Shown here: positions 7,091 through 14,973 of the stretch, piece after piece | How the letters are laid out: each line of letters begins with the position of its first letter | Position numbering within the stretch: the stretch's first letter is position 1 | Assembly (NCBI GenBank): GCA_944377325.1 | Contig: CALWEP010000142.1 | Location: 1-34,774, forward strand | DNA length: 34,774 nt | From: an uncultured Lachnospiraceae bacterium | GTDB lineage: Bacteria; Bacillota; Clostridia; Lachnospirales; Lachnospiraceae | Direction of reading: 5' to 3' | Program-made: the position numbers and the translations under genes | The notes under the pieces: model-generated | What the model saw: only the letters and a program-made list of their open reading frames with translations | What the model was told of the DNA's origin: nothing | Database searches by the model: none

Positions 7091-8386
7091 ATGGAGAAGA
7101 AAAATATTAAGTTATTTGGGATGGAACTGCCGGTATTTGTTTTCTTTTTTGTTGTGATTATAGCGTCGGCATGGATGAACATTATTCCTAATCAGATGCT
7201 GGGAGCAGCGGCAATTTTATTTGCTATAGGAATTGTATTGGGCGAACTTGGCGAGAGAATTCCTATTTGGAATATATACTGCGGCGGCGGTGCTATTTTA
7301 GCATTTGTGTTATCAGGTCTTTTAACCTATTATAATCTGCTCCCTGAATGCGTTGTGGAGAATGTTACCGGATGGATGAGCGAATATAACTTCCTGAATG
7401 TATTCATTTCTCTGCTTATTGTGGGAAGCCTGCTGGGAATGGATAGACGGGTATTGATAAAATCGGGAAGCTTGTTTATTCCTGCTATTCTGGCTGCTAT
7501 TGTAGGGGCAGGTGTTTTAGGAATAGTAGGAGGACTGCTGATTGGAAAAGCACCTATGGAGATCATTACGGCGTACGTTCTTCCTATTATGGGAGGAGGA
7601 GCAGGAGCGGGAGCTGTTCCTATGGCTCAGGTTTATGGAGATGTGACGGGACAGGATCCGGCAGGATATCTTTCTTTTGCATTGGCAATTCTGGCAGTAG
7701 GAAATATCGTAGCAGTTATTTTTGCAGTTATTTTAGACATTGTGGGAAGAACTTTTCCGCAGTGGACGGGACATGACAAACTGATGAAGGACAGTTCCAG
7801 GCAGATTACTGTGGAAAAAGAAGAAAAAAAGGAAGTAACAATGGATGATATTGGAGCGGCTATATTTCTGACAGCGGGATTTTTTGTTTTAGGTCAGCTG
7901 ATGGCTAAAAAAATTCTTCCCAGCATTATGGGAGTAGCAATTCCTAACTTTGCGTATATGATTCTTTTTGCTGCTTTGGCGAATGTTTTTAATCTGATTC
8001 CGGAACACCTGAGAGAAGGTGCAAAAAAATGTCAGCAGTTTTGTGGAAGTAAATTGGTATGGGTGCAGATGGTTGGATGCGGCATTGCTTTGATTGATTT
8101 CAGGGAGATGCTGAGTGTGTTGACATTCTCCAATTTGTTTGTAGTTATACTGATTGTTTTAGGAGCGGTTTTGGGCTCTGCAATATTTGGATGGCTGGTA
8201 GGATTTTATCCGGTAGAGAGTGCTATTACTGCAGGCCTTTGTATGGCAAATATGGGAGGTGCGGGAGATTTGGCTGTGCTGGGAGCGGCAAAGAGAATGG
8301 AGCTGATGAGCTATGCACAGATTTCGTCTCGCATCGGCGGAGCGATTATTCTGCTGATTGGAAGTATTGCATTTTCTCTTTTATAA
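7091..8386 (+). CDS. 2-hydroxycarboxylate transporter family (2HCT; CitS/CitP-like) permease
   Basis: This 431-residue membrane transporter belongs to the 2HCT family, whose members carry citrate, malate or lactate-type 2-hydroxyacids by Na+ or H+ symport or by exchange. The two hallmark glycine-rich re-entrant loops are present: MGGGAGAGAVPMAQVYG (residues ~167-183) and NMGGAGDLAVLGAAKRMELM (~387-406). The latter is followed by AQISSRIGGA, whose R414 matches the substrate-binding arginine of CitS-type proteins. Length fits the family (about 430-450). The ATG at 7091 has AAGGAG six bases upstream, overlapping the stop of the preceding gene. The exact substrate is unknown; the downstream enzymes suggest a citrate-like tricarboxylate. 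Confidence 0.93.
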   Translation: MEKKNIKLFGMELPVFVFFFVVIIASAWMNIIPNQMLGAAAILFAIGIVLGELGERIPIWNIYCGGGAILAFVLSGLLTYYNLLPECVVENVTGWMSEYNFLNVFISLLIVGSLLGMDRRVLIKSGSLFIPAILAAIVGAGVLGIVGGLLIGKAPMEIITAYVLPIMGGGAGAGAVPMAQVYGDVTGQDPAGYLSFALAILAVGNIVAVIFAVILDIVGRTFPQWTGHDKLMKDSSRQITVEKEEKKEVTMDDIGAAIFLTAGFFVLGQLMAKKILPSIMGVAIPNFAYMILFAALANVFNLIPEHLREGAKKCQQFCGSKLVWVQMVGCGIALIDFREMLSVLTFSNLFVVILIVLGAVLGSAIFGWLVGFYPVESAITAGLCMANMGGAGDLAVLGAAKRMELMSYAQISSRIGGAIILLIGSIAFSLL

Positions 8387-8422
8387 AATAAAAACAAACT
8401 CAGAAAGGGGAGTAGAACGGCT

Positions 8423-9262
8423 ATGAGAGCATTTAAAACCGTATATATGCGCGGAGGAACCAGCAAAGGCTGTATGTTTCTTAGGGAAGAACTGCCGAAG
8501 GATCAGAAGGAGTGGGATTCGATTTTTCTTCAGGTCATGGGATGCCCGGATCCTAAGCAGATTGATGGTATGGGTGGGACTGTGTCTTCCAATAACAAGA
8601 TTGTTATTGTATGGAAAAGCGAAGAGAAAAATGTGGATGTGGAATATCTGGTTGGTCAGGTAATCGTAGGGAAAGAACAAATTGATTATAAATCCAACTG
8701 CGGTAATATGACAGCAGCGGTAGGTCCTTACGCAGTGGAAATGGGGCTGGTAGAAGTACGGGAACCGATTACTACTGTACGTTTGCTGAACCGGAATACA
8801 GACAAGTATATAGATGTGACAGTGCCGTGTGAAAACGGGACATTCGCCCAGGAAGGAACCTGTCATATTGCCGGAGTAGACGGAACCGCTGCGGAACTGA
8901 AAGTGAAGTTTCTCAATCCGGCAGGAGCAAAAACGGGAAAGCTTCTTCCCACAGGCCATGTGAAAGATATTCTGGATATTCCCGGTTTCGGCAGTCTGGA
9001 AGCGACTATTCTGGATGTATCAAATCCTATTGTACTGGTGCGTGCGGAAAATATCGGTGCGCAGGGAACAGAGCTGCCGGAAGAAGTAAACGGGAACAGG
9101 GAGCTGAGTGAGCTCTTGGAGAAGATTCGGGGAACTGCCTGCTGCAGGATGGGTTTTGCTAAGGACCTGAAGGATGCTAGAGACAATAGTCCGGCGGTAC
9201 CTAAGGTGGGGTATGTAACTGTGCCGAAGAAATTCCGAATGCTGGATGGCGGCTGGCAGTAG
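8423..9262 (+). CDS. PrpF-family isomerase, N-terminal part ending at an in-frame TAG
   Basis: The reading frame encodes 279 residues of a PrpF-like protein (2-methylaconitate cis-trans isomerase / oxalomesaconate tautomerase family, diaminopimelate-epimerase fold). The signature RGGTSKG is at residues 10-16, K59 lies in SSNNK, and C93 in KSNCGN matches the presumed catalytic cysteine. Family members are usually 370-390 residues. Here the frame stops at TAG (9260-9262), and the missing C-terminal part continues in the same frame immediately after, at 9263-9556. Counting across the TAG gives 377 codons, the normal length. It may be a pseudogene, a recent nonsense mutation, a read-through gene or a sequencing error. 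The operon position, before hydratase and dehydrogenase genes, fits double-bond isomerisation of an aconitate-like intermediate. Confidence 0.85.
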   Translation: MRAFKTVYMRGGTSKGCMFLREELPKDQKEWDSIFLQVMGCPDPKQIDGMGGTVSSNNKIVIVWKSEEKNVDVEYLVGQVIVGKEQIDYKSNCGNMTAAVGPYAVEMGLVEVREPITTVRLLNRNTDKYIDVTVPCENGTFAQEGTCHIAGVDGTAAELKVKFLNPAGAKTGKLLPTGHVKDILDIPGFGSLEATILDVSNPIVLVRAENIGAQGTELPEEVNGNRELSELLEKIRGTACCRMGFAKDLKDARDNSPAVPKVGYVTVPKKFRMLDGGWQ

Positions 9263-9271
9263 GAAGAAGAG

Positions 9272-9556
9272 ATGGATGTATGTGCAAGAGTGATTTCCGT
9301 ATTTAAGTGCCATAAAGCTTGCCCGTTGACCGCAGCCAGTGCGATTTCCGTTGCGGCAGCTCTGGAGGGAAGCGTGGTAAATGATCTGGTCTCGAAAAAA
9401 GATGATTCCGGCCAGGTGCGGATCGGTCATCCCAGTGGGGTGATGACCATGTATCCGGAAATAAAACAAAAGGGAAACGAGGTTTCAGTTCCCAGTGTGG
9501 CGGTCCAGCGAACAGCCAGGAGAATCATGGACGGAACCGTCTATATCAGAAAATGA
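9272..9556 (+). CDS. PrpF-family isomerase, C-terminal part (same frame after TAG)
   Basis: This 94-codon frame is the rest of the PrpF protein. It contains the family's conserved C-terminal blocks: [20 protein letters not shown] resembles the 'HKA..GT.A...A.A..IPGT' block, and [10 protein letters not shown] resembles the 'fGHPSG' block. It is in register with 8423-9262; only TAG GAA GAA GAG separates CAG from ATG 9272. An AGGAAG overlapping the TAG sits about six bases before this ATG, so reinitiation could produce a separate C-terminal polypeptide. No base loss is needed to explain the interruption. Whether the two parts form an active enzyme cannot be told from sequence. Confidence 0.8.
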   Translation: MDVCARVISVFKCHKACPLTAASAISVAAALEGSVVNDLVSKKDDSGQVRIGHPSGVMTMYPEIKQKGNEVSVPSVAVQRTARRIMDGTVYIRK

Positions 9557-9572
9557 AAAGGAGAAAATCAGA

Positions 9573-11870
9573 ATGGTAAAGCTTTATAAAGAGGGAGCCT
9601 ATCTGGTTGACGGTATGAAATTAGTACCGGAGTCAGATATGAAAGAAGCAGTTCTCTTGGTCGGTCATCCTTTTACAAAAGAGGAGGCGAAGCAAGGAAC
9701 AATATCCTATAAAATACTGAAAGACCATAATGTATCCGGCAATATGGAACATCTGCAGTTGAAATTTGACTGTCTGGCTTCCCATGATATTACATATGTA
9801 GGGATTATACAGACCGCGAAAGCGTCGGGAATGGAAAAATTTCCCATTCCGTATGTACTGACGAATTGCCATAATTCTTTATGCGCTGTGGGAGGCACAA
9901 TTAATGAGGATGATCATATGTTCGGACTTTCTGCAGCTCAAAAATACGGAGGAATTTACGTGCCGCCTCATATTGCGGTGATTCATCAATATATGCGGGA
10001 AATGATGGCCGGTAGCGGGAAAATGATCTTAGGATCAGATTCTCATACCCGTTACGGAGCTCTGGGAACGATGGCTGTTGGTGAGGGCGGCGGAGAACTG
10101 GTAAAGCAGCTGCTCTGTGACACTTACGATGTGGATTATCCGGAAATTATTGCAGTTTACCTGGATGGAGCTCCACGTTCTTGGGTAGGGCCTCAGGATG
10201 TGGCACTGGCGATTATCGGAGCAGTGTTTAAGAATGGGTATGTAAAAAATAAAGTAATGGAATTCGTGGGTCCCGGGGTTTCTGCTATGACTACAGACTA
10301 TCGGAATGGTATTGATGTAATGACAACAGAAACTACATGTCTGTCTTCTGTTTGGAGAACAGATGAAGATACTCGGGAATTTTTGAGGCTTCACGGAAGA
10401 GAAAAAGATTATAAAAAGCTGGAGCCGGCAGGTGTGGCTTATTATGATGGAGTAGTATATGTGAATCTGGATACGGTGAAGCCTATGGTTGCTTTGCCTT
10501 TCCATCCCAGCAACGTCTATGAGATTGATGAACTAAATTCTAATCTGACAGAAATTCTTTGTCGTGTGGAAAAAGAGGCAGAAGAAGTTTCTCAGGGGAA
10601 AGCAGGTTTTTTGCTGACGGATAAAATCACAGAGAGAGGACTGCAGGTTCAGCAGGCAATCATTGCAGGATGTGCCGGAGGAAACTATACCAATGTGATA
10701 GAGGCCAGTCATGCACTTAAGGGCAGAAGTACCGGCCATGACGGTTTCAGCCTGGCGGTGTATCCTTCTTCTCAGCCGGTGTTTATGGATTTGGTAAGGA
10801 AGGGAGCAATTGCGGATTTGATGGCAGCGGGGGCGGTGATCCGCACGGCATTTTGCGGCCCCTGCTTCGGAGCGGGAGATACGCCAGCGCATAATGGACT
10901 TTCCGTTCGTCACACAACAAGGAACTTCCCAAATCGTGAAGGATCAAAACCAGGCAAGGGCCAGATGGCAGCGGTAGCTCTTATGGATGCCCGGTCTATT
11001 GCAGCTACGGCGGCGAATGGTGGAATTCTGACTTCAGCGGAAACTATGGATTGCTGGGGAGAGATTCCTGCGTACAGTTTTGATCGTATGGTCTATGATA
11101 ACCGAGTTTTTTACGGATATGAAAAAGGACAGGAAAAACAGAATTTGATCTATGGACCTAATATAAAAGACTGGCCGGAAATGAGCCCGTTAACAGAAAA
11201 TATTCTTTTAAAAGTATGTTCGCGCATTATGGATCCGGTGACAACCACAGACGAGCTGATCCCATCCGGAGAAACGGCATCCTATCGATCCAATCCTCTT
11301 GGGCTGGCAGAATTTACTCTGTCAAGGAGAGATCCAGCTTATGTGGAGCATTCCAAAGCAGTAGACAGGCTGGAAAAGGAAAGAAGTGCCGGGAGAAATC
11401 CTGAAGATATGGATGACGGATTGAAGCAGGTATTTGAGATAATACGATCAGTTCCCGGAAATGAAGAAGTATCTTCCGCAGAGACAGAAATCGGAAGTGT
11501 CATTTACGCCGTAAGGCCCGGAGACGGTTCTGCCAGAGAACAGGCAGCCAGCTGCCAGAGAGTTATAGGAGGACTGGCAAATATCTGTCGGGAATATGCC
11601 ACAAAACGTTATCGCTCTAATGTGATTAACTGGGGAATGCTGCCGTTCCAGATGAAAGAGGAACCGGAGTTTGAAGTGGGAGATTACATCTATGTACCGG
11701 GAATTCGCAAACAGCTCAGAAACGGGACTATGGATGAAATAAAGGCATATGTAATTGGCAGCAGTGTGAAAGAAGTTACATTGTTTGTTTCAGCTATGAC
11801 AGATGAAGAAAGAAAAATTATAGAAGCTGGCAGTCTGATTAACTATAACCGAAACAAGAAGCATCAGTAA
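9573..11870 (+). CDS. Aconitase-superfamily hydratase (YbhJ-like)
   Basis: This 765-residue protein belongs to the aconitase superfamily and most resembles the E. coli YbhJ group of putative hydratases. Likely [4Fe-4S] ligands are C367 in [10 protein letters not shown] (the place of aconitase GSCTNS) and C428/C431 in [17 protein letters not shown] (155-162) matches the aconitase TDSHT motif and RNFPNREG (450-457) matches the substrate-binding NF.GR segment. The C-terminal swivelling domain follows in the same chain. AAGGAG precedes the ATG at 9573; an upstream ATG at 9495 would overlap prpF in another frame. It should interconvert a hydroxy-acid and its dehydrated form, as aconitase does for citrate, cis-aconitate and isocitrate. 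The true substrate is unknown. Confidence 0.88.
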   Translation: MVKLYKEGAYLVDGMKLVPESDMKEAVLLVGHPFTKEEAKQGTISYKILKDHNVSGNMEHLQLKFDCLASHDITYVGIIQTAKASGMEKFPIPYVLTNCHNSLCAVGGTINEDDHMFGLSAAQKYGGIYVPPHIAVIHQYMREMMAGSGKMILGSDSHTRYGALGTMAVGEGGGELVKQLLCDTYDVDYPEIIAVYLDGAPRSWVGPQDVALAIIGAVFKNGYVKNKVMEFVGPGVSAMTTDYRNGIDVMTTETTCLSSVWRTDEDTREFLRLHGREKDYKKLEPAGVAYYDGVVYVNLDTVKPMVALPFHPSNVYEIDELNSNLTEILCRVEKEAEEVSQGKAGFLLTDKITERGLQVQQAIIAGCAGGNYTNVIEASHALKGRSTGHDGFSLAVYPSSQPVFMDLVRKGAIADLMAAGAVIRTAFCGPCFGAGDTPAHNGLSVRHTTRNFPNREGSKPGKGQMAAVALMDARSIAATAANGGILTSAETMDCWGEIPAYSFDRMVYDNRVFYGYEKGQEKQNLIYGPNIKDWPEMSPLTENILLKVCSRIMDPVTTTDELIPSGETASYRSNPLGLAEFTLSRRDPAYVEHSKAVDRLEKERSAGRNPEDMDDGLKQVFEIIRSVPGNEEVSSAETEIGSVIYAVRPGDGSAREQAASCQRVIGGLANICREYATKRYRSNVINWGMLPFQMKEEPEFEVGDYIYVPGIRKQLRNGTMDEIKAYVIGSSVKEVTLFVSAMTDEERKIIEAGSLINYNRNKKHQ

Positions 11871-11890
11871 AAGCTATGGAGGAAAGGAAC

Positions 11891-13060
11891 ATGAGTGAAG
11901 AGGGAAAGATTCTTAAGGCACAGGAAAAATTCGGAGAGCTCATCTGTTCGGAACTGAAGCGGATTGAAGGAATGAAAAAAAGCCAGGAAATCGTAACTTT
12001 TGAAAATCTGGACAAAATCATAATCGGTATTCTTCCCGGTGATGGAATCGGACCTATTATTATGGAACAGGCTCTTCGTGTGCTGAAAGATCTGATGAAA
12101 GAAGAGATTATGGCAGGGCGTTTGGAAATTCGGATGATTGAAGGAATGACTATCGAGAAGAGAGCGGAAAAAAAAGAGAGTCTTCCGGCAGAAGTATTGG
12201 CAGAGGTAAAAAAATGTCATGTGATTCTGAAAGGCCCTATGGTAACGCCTCGAGCATCTGATCCGTGGCCCAATCTGGTCAGCGCTAACAGTCTGTTGAG
12301 AAGAGAATTGGAACTGTTTGCAGCAGTCCGTCCCATTCGAATTCCGGAAAAAAACATTGACGGGACATTCTTCAGAGAAAATATAGAAGGAGAGTATATT
12401 TGGGGAAATAAAGGGATTCAGGTAGATGATGATCTGGCAATAGACTTTAAAGTACAGACAAGGCAAGGAACGCAAAGAATCGCAAAAGCCGCTTTTGAGT
12501 TTGCAAGAAAGAACGGCAAGAGAAATGTTACAATCGTTACCAAAGCAAATATTGTAAAACTGGCAGACGGAAACTTTATTAAAGAAGTTCGAAAAATTGG
12601 CGAGGAGTATCCGGAAATAGAAATTCAGGAAAAGCTGGTTGATGCTATGTGCGCAAAGATGATGGACCCGGAATTCAACAAAGGTATGGAAGTTATAATC
12701 CTTCCAAATCTTTACGGAGATATTGTGACGGATATAGCTGCAGAGCACCAGGGAGGGCTTGGGACAGCAGCATCATCCAATATTGGGAACAAATATGCAA
12801 TGTTTGAGGCTATTCATGGAACAGCGCCGTTTCTTATGGAACATGGAAGAGGGAACTATGCAGATCCCTGCAGCCTGATCCGCGCAGTTGGTATGATGCT
12901 GGGACATATTGGATATAGAGAGAGAAAGGAACTTCTGGAGCGAGCGCTTATCATATGCACAGCCGAAGAAAGAAAAAAGGTGATTACCACAGATAGAGAC
13001 GGAGCCAGTGCAGAAGAATTTACAGAGTATTTGCTGGCAGTAATTGACCGATTAAGATAA
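11891..13060 (+). CDS. Isocitrate/isopropylmalate-family dehydrogenase
   Basis: This 389-residue enzyme is a beta-decarboxylating dehydrogenase of the ICDH/IPMDH family. Visible are IGILPGDGIGP (45-55), the substrate segment SANSLLRRELELFAAVRPI (131-149, including an isocitrate-type S-x-N), RENIEGEY (162-169, the isocitrate-dehydrogenase-like version), K218 in VTKANI, D252, and D277/D281 in YGDIVTD, followed by GTAASSNIG and the nucleotide-binding loop EAIHGTAP (306-313). An N-terminal extension of about 42 residues precedes the usual start of the fold. GGAGG is 8 bases before the ATG at 11891; the ATG at 11876 overlaps that site. It should oxidise and decarboxylate an isocitrate-like 2-hydroxyacid to a 2-oxoacid. 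Homologues acting on isopropylmalate or homoisocitrate cannot be excluded. Confidence 0.88.
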   Translation: MSEEGKILKAQEKFGELICSELKRIEGMKKSQEIVTFENLDKIIIGILPGDGIGPIIMEQALRVLKDLMKEEIMAGRLEIRMIEGMTIEKRAEKKESLPAEVLAEVKKCHVILKGPMVTPRASDPWPNLVSANSLLRRELELFAAVRPIRIPEKNIDGTFFRENIEGEYIWGNKGIQVDDDLAIDFKVQTRQGTQRIAKAAFEFARKNGKRNVTIVTKANIVKLADGNFIKEVRKIGEEYPEIEIQEKLVDAMCAKMMDPEFNKGMEVIILPNLYGDIVTDIAAEHQGGLGTAASSNIGNKYAMFEAIHGTAPFLMEHGRGNYADPCSLIRAVGMMLGHIGYRERKELLERALIICTAEERKKVITTDRDGASAEEFTEYLLAVIDRLR

Positions 13061-13104
13061 ATCGGTTCTATGGATGGAACTGCTCCGTGATTGAATATAA
13101 AGTA

Positions 13105-13133
13105 TTGACAAAAAAGCCCTTGCCCCATATACT
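13105..13133 (+). promoter_or_regulatory. Promoter of the ArsR gene
   Basis: A perfect TTGACA (13105-13110) is 17 bases from TATACT (13128-13133). The start site should fall near 13140, inside the operator dyad that follows, so repression by steric blocking is expected. Confidence 0.85.
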
Positions 13134-13135
13134 AA

Positions 13136-13159
13136 TCATATCAAAAATAATTGATGTGA
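13136..13159. promoter_or_regulatory. ArsR-type operator dyad at the arsR promoter
   Basis: TCATATCAA (13136-13144) and TTGATGTGA (13151-13159) match as inverted arms at eight of nine positions. The core ATCAA...TTGAT is repeated at 13527-13542 before the permease gene, and the dyad sits on the predicted transcription start. Confidence 0.7.
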
Positions 13160-13168
13160 GGTGAGCAA

Positions 13169-13486
13169 ATGGCAGATCACCAGGAAGACGCCAAGGTGTT
13201 CAAGGCCCTGTGCGATCCGAAACGCCTTGCTATTTTGGAGCAGCTGCGAAGCGGCGAAAAATGTGCCTGCGTCTTGCAGGAGCCCATGGATCTGACGCAG
13301 TCCGGTCTGTCCTACCACATGAAGGTCCTGTGTGACTCCGGTATCGTAGAGAGCCGACAGGAAGGCAAATGGACCCACTACCGCCTGAGCAGGTCCGGAG
13401 GAGTATGGGCGCTGGAACGGCTGCGGGCCATTCTTACACCCGATACGGAGAGGGAAGAGGATCACTGCCCTTCCTGCAGCAAATAA
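13169..13486 (+). CDS. ArsR-family metal(loid)-responsive repressor
   Basis: This 105-residue winged-helix protein fits the ArsR/SmtB family in length and fold: FKALCDPKRLAILEQL (helix 1-2), LTQSGLSYHMKVLCDSGIVE (recognition helix region) and GKWTHYRLS (wing). C32 and C34 (KCACVL) occupy the arsenic-site position of the classic ELCVCDL motif, and a C-terminal CPSC could add a third thiolate. GAGGTGAG provides the ribosome-binding site. It very likely represses itself and the permease/thioredoxin-like genes until a metalloid such as As(III) or an organoarsenical, or a soft metal, binds. Confidence 0.92.
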   Translation: MADHQEDAKVFKALCDPKRLAILEQLRSGEKCACVLQEPMDLTQSGLSYHMKVLCDSGIVESRQEGKWTHYRLSRSGGVWALERLRAILTPDTEREEDHCPSCSK

Positions 13487-13513
13487 ACGCCATCAATAAA
13501 AGGTGGCGTTTAT
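13483..13513 (+). terminator. Hairpin after arsR, possible attenuating terminator
   Basis: ATAAACGCCA (13483-13492) pairs with TGGCGTTTAT (13504-13513), starting within the stop codon of the ArsR gene. Only a short T-run is present, so termination may be partial; the permease gene has its own operator just downstream. Confidence 0.55.
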
Positions 13514-13526
13514 CTCGAACCAAAAG

Positions 13527-13542
13527 ATCAAAAAATTTTGAT
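13527..13542. promoter_or_regulatory. Second ArsR-type operator, upstream of the permease gene
   Basis: ATCAAAAAATTTTGAT is an almost perfect palindrome and shares the ATCAA...TTGAT core with the dyad at 13136-13159. It lies 36 bases before the GTG start of the permease gene, so the second half of the cluster seems to have separate repression. Confidence 0.65.
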
Positions 13543-13577
13543 GTATTATCTATTCTAAGAAAAGAGAGGTTTCTGTT

Positions 13578-14579
13578 GTGGGCATATGGCAATTCTTTCA
13601 AAATGAGATTTTAGGAATGAAGTGGCTGAACAGGCTGATCGGCAGCGGTCTGCTTACGCTGGGACTGGACACAGAGGGAAGACTGGGCGGCAGCGTTCAG
13701 TTTTTCTTCTATGATGTGATTAAGATCACTGTCCTTCTGTGTTTTTTAATTTTTATTATTTCCTATATTCAAAGCTACTTTCCTCCGGAATGGAGCAAGA
13801 GGATATTGGGGAGATTTCATGGAATGGGAGCAAATATTATTTCGGCTTTGCTGGGAACGGTAACCCCGTTCTGTTCCTGCTCCTCGATTCCTCTGTTTAT
13901 TGGCTTTACCAGTGCGGGGCTTCCGCTGGGGGTGACTTTTTCTTTTCTGATTTCCTCCCCCATGGTAGATTTGGGCAGTCTGGTGCTGCTTATGAGCATT
14001 TTCGGTGCGAAAGTGGCCGTAATTTATGTGCTGGTGGGTCTGGCGATCGCTGTGGCGGGCGGCACTGTCATTGAAAAGCTGCGTATGGAAAGGTATGTGG
14101 AGAGTTTTATTTTTTCCGCCGGAAGAGTGGATATGGAGTCTCCTGACCTTACCCAAACGGAGCGGGTGCAGTACGCGAAGGAGCAGGCAGCTTCTACCTT
14201 CAAAAAGGTGTTTCCCTACATTCTGATAGGTGTGGGAATCGGGGCGGTGATTCACAACTGGATACCGGAAAGCTGGATTTCGGCCGTATTGGGCAGCGGA
14301 AACCCATTGGGAGTGTTTTTGGCGGCTCTGGTGGGAATTCCCATGTATGCGGATATTTTCGGCACGATTCCGGTGGCGGAGGCCCTGCTTGCGAAAGGAG
14401 CGCAGCTTGGCACAATTCTGTCATTTATGATGGCGGTTACAACGCTGAGTTTACCGTCGGTCATTATGCTGCGCAAGGCAGTCAAGCCGAAGCTTCTGGC
14501 TTTGTTTATCGGCGTCTGCACGGCTGGAATCATCTTGGTAGGCTATTTATTTAATATATTTCAATTTCTTTTCATTTAA
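13578..14579 (+). CDS. UPF0718/ArsP-like permease
   Basis: This 333-residue membrane protein has about eight to ten hydrophobic helices and the family-defining TPFCSCSSIPLFIGF segment (C99, C101), followed by the ISSPMVDLGSLVLL block. In the second half IGVGIGAVIHNWIPE and LVGIPMYADIFGTIPVAEAL repeat the pattern. UPF0718 (DUF318) permeases include ArsP, which exports trivalent organoarsenicals. The start is GTG at 13578, chosen because GAGAGG is 8 bases upstream and the protein begins with the usual amphipathic segment. It is between an ArsR gene and a thioredoxin-like gene, the common resistance arrangement. Efflux of methylated arsenicals is the best guess; copper or zinc export has also been proposed for the family. 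Confidence 0.88.
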   Translation: MGIWQFFQNEILGMKWLNRLIGSGLLTLGLDTEGRLGGSVQFFFYDVIKITVLLCFLIFIISYIQSYFPPEWSKRILGRFHGMGANIISALLGTVTPFCSCSSIPLFIGFTSAGLPLGVTFSFLISSPMVDLGSLVLLMSIFGAKVAVIYVLVGLAIAVAGGTVIEKLRMERYVESFIFSAGRVDMESPDLTQTERVQYAKEQAASTFKKVFPYILIGVGIGAVIHNWIPESWISAVLGSGNPLGVFLAALVGIPMYADIFGTIPVAEALLAKGAQLGTILSFMMAVTTLSLPSVIMLRKAVKPKLLALFIGVCTAGIILVGYLFNIFQFLFI

Positions 14580-14595
14580 ATAGGAGGTATGAACC

Positions 14596-14937
14596 ATGGG
14601 ATTTTTTAACAGAAACAAAAAGGAAAGCAGAACTTCCTGCTGCGGCGGCCATATGCCGGAGACAGCGTCCCGGGCAGAAACGGAAAAAGCGTCTGCCGGC
14701 ATCAAAGTGCTTGGCTCCGGATGCGCAAAATGCAATGCGCTGGAGCAGGCTGTCGGTGAGGCGCTGTCAGAGCTGGGAATGGAAACGGCCGTTGATCATG
14801 TGACAGATTTTGCGCAAATCGCCGCTTACGGGGTGATGAGCACCCCGGCGCTGGTGGTGGATGGCAGGGTTGTGTCCTGCGGTAAGGTTCTGAAAAAGGA
14901 TGAGGCTAAGGAACTGATCCGGAAGGTCCGGGGATAG
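14596..14937 (+). CDS. Small thioredoxin-like disulfide protein
   Basis: This 113-residue protein has a thioredoxin/glutaredoxin-like domain from about residue 35: IKVLGSGCAKCNALEQAV with the redox motif C43-A-K-C46, and MSTPALVVDG with the family cis-proline. An N-terminal extension contains CC (15-16) plus HM, a possible extra metal or disulfide site. It resembles the 'redox-active disulfide protein 2' group, often found beside UPF0718 permeases. Only 16 bases separate it from the permease gene, with AGGAGG between, so the two are co-translated. It may reduce the metalloid or the permease cysteines before export. Confidence 0.88.
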   Translation: MGFFNRNKKESRTSCCGGHMPETASRAETEKASAGIKVLGSGCAKCNALEQAVGEALSELGMETAVDHVTDFAQIAAYGVMSTPALVVDGRVVSCGKVLKKDEAKELIRKVRG

Positions 14938-14955
14938 GCCATAGCGAATAAACCG

Positions 14956-14973
14956 AAAGCAGCCTGCTGCTTT
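14956..14973 (+). terminator. Hairpin ending the ArsR-permease-thioredoxin unit
   Basis: AAAGCAG (14956-14962) pairs with CTGCTTT (14967-14973) around CCTG. The following T-rich tract is short. The stop codon of the convergent LysR remnant overlaps the right arm. Confidence 0.5.

Noticed and set aside
9260..9262. TAG read as pyrrolysine
   Set aside because: PrpF proteins do not use pyrrolysine, the site is in a variable loop, and no pyl genes or downstream PYLIS-type evidence is in the window; kept only as a possibility to be excluded by a genome search.
13040..13070. Terminator after the IDH-like gene (ACCGATT/AATCGGT hairpin)
   Set aside because: The hairpin overlaps the last codons and has no T-run, so it cannot be supported as an intrinsic terminator.
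13746..14255. Long open frame antisense to the ArsP-like permease gene
   Set aside because: It is fully inside a well-supported gene, has no ribosome-binding site or family features, and its composition is that expected from the complementary strand.
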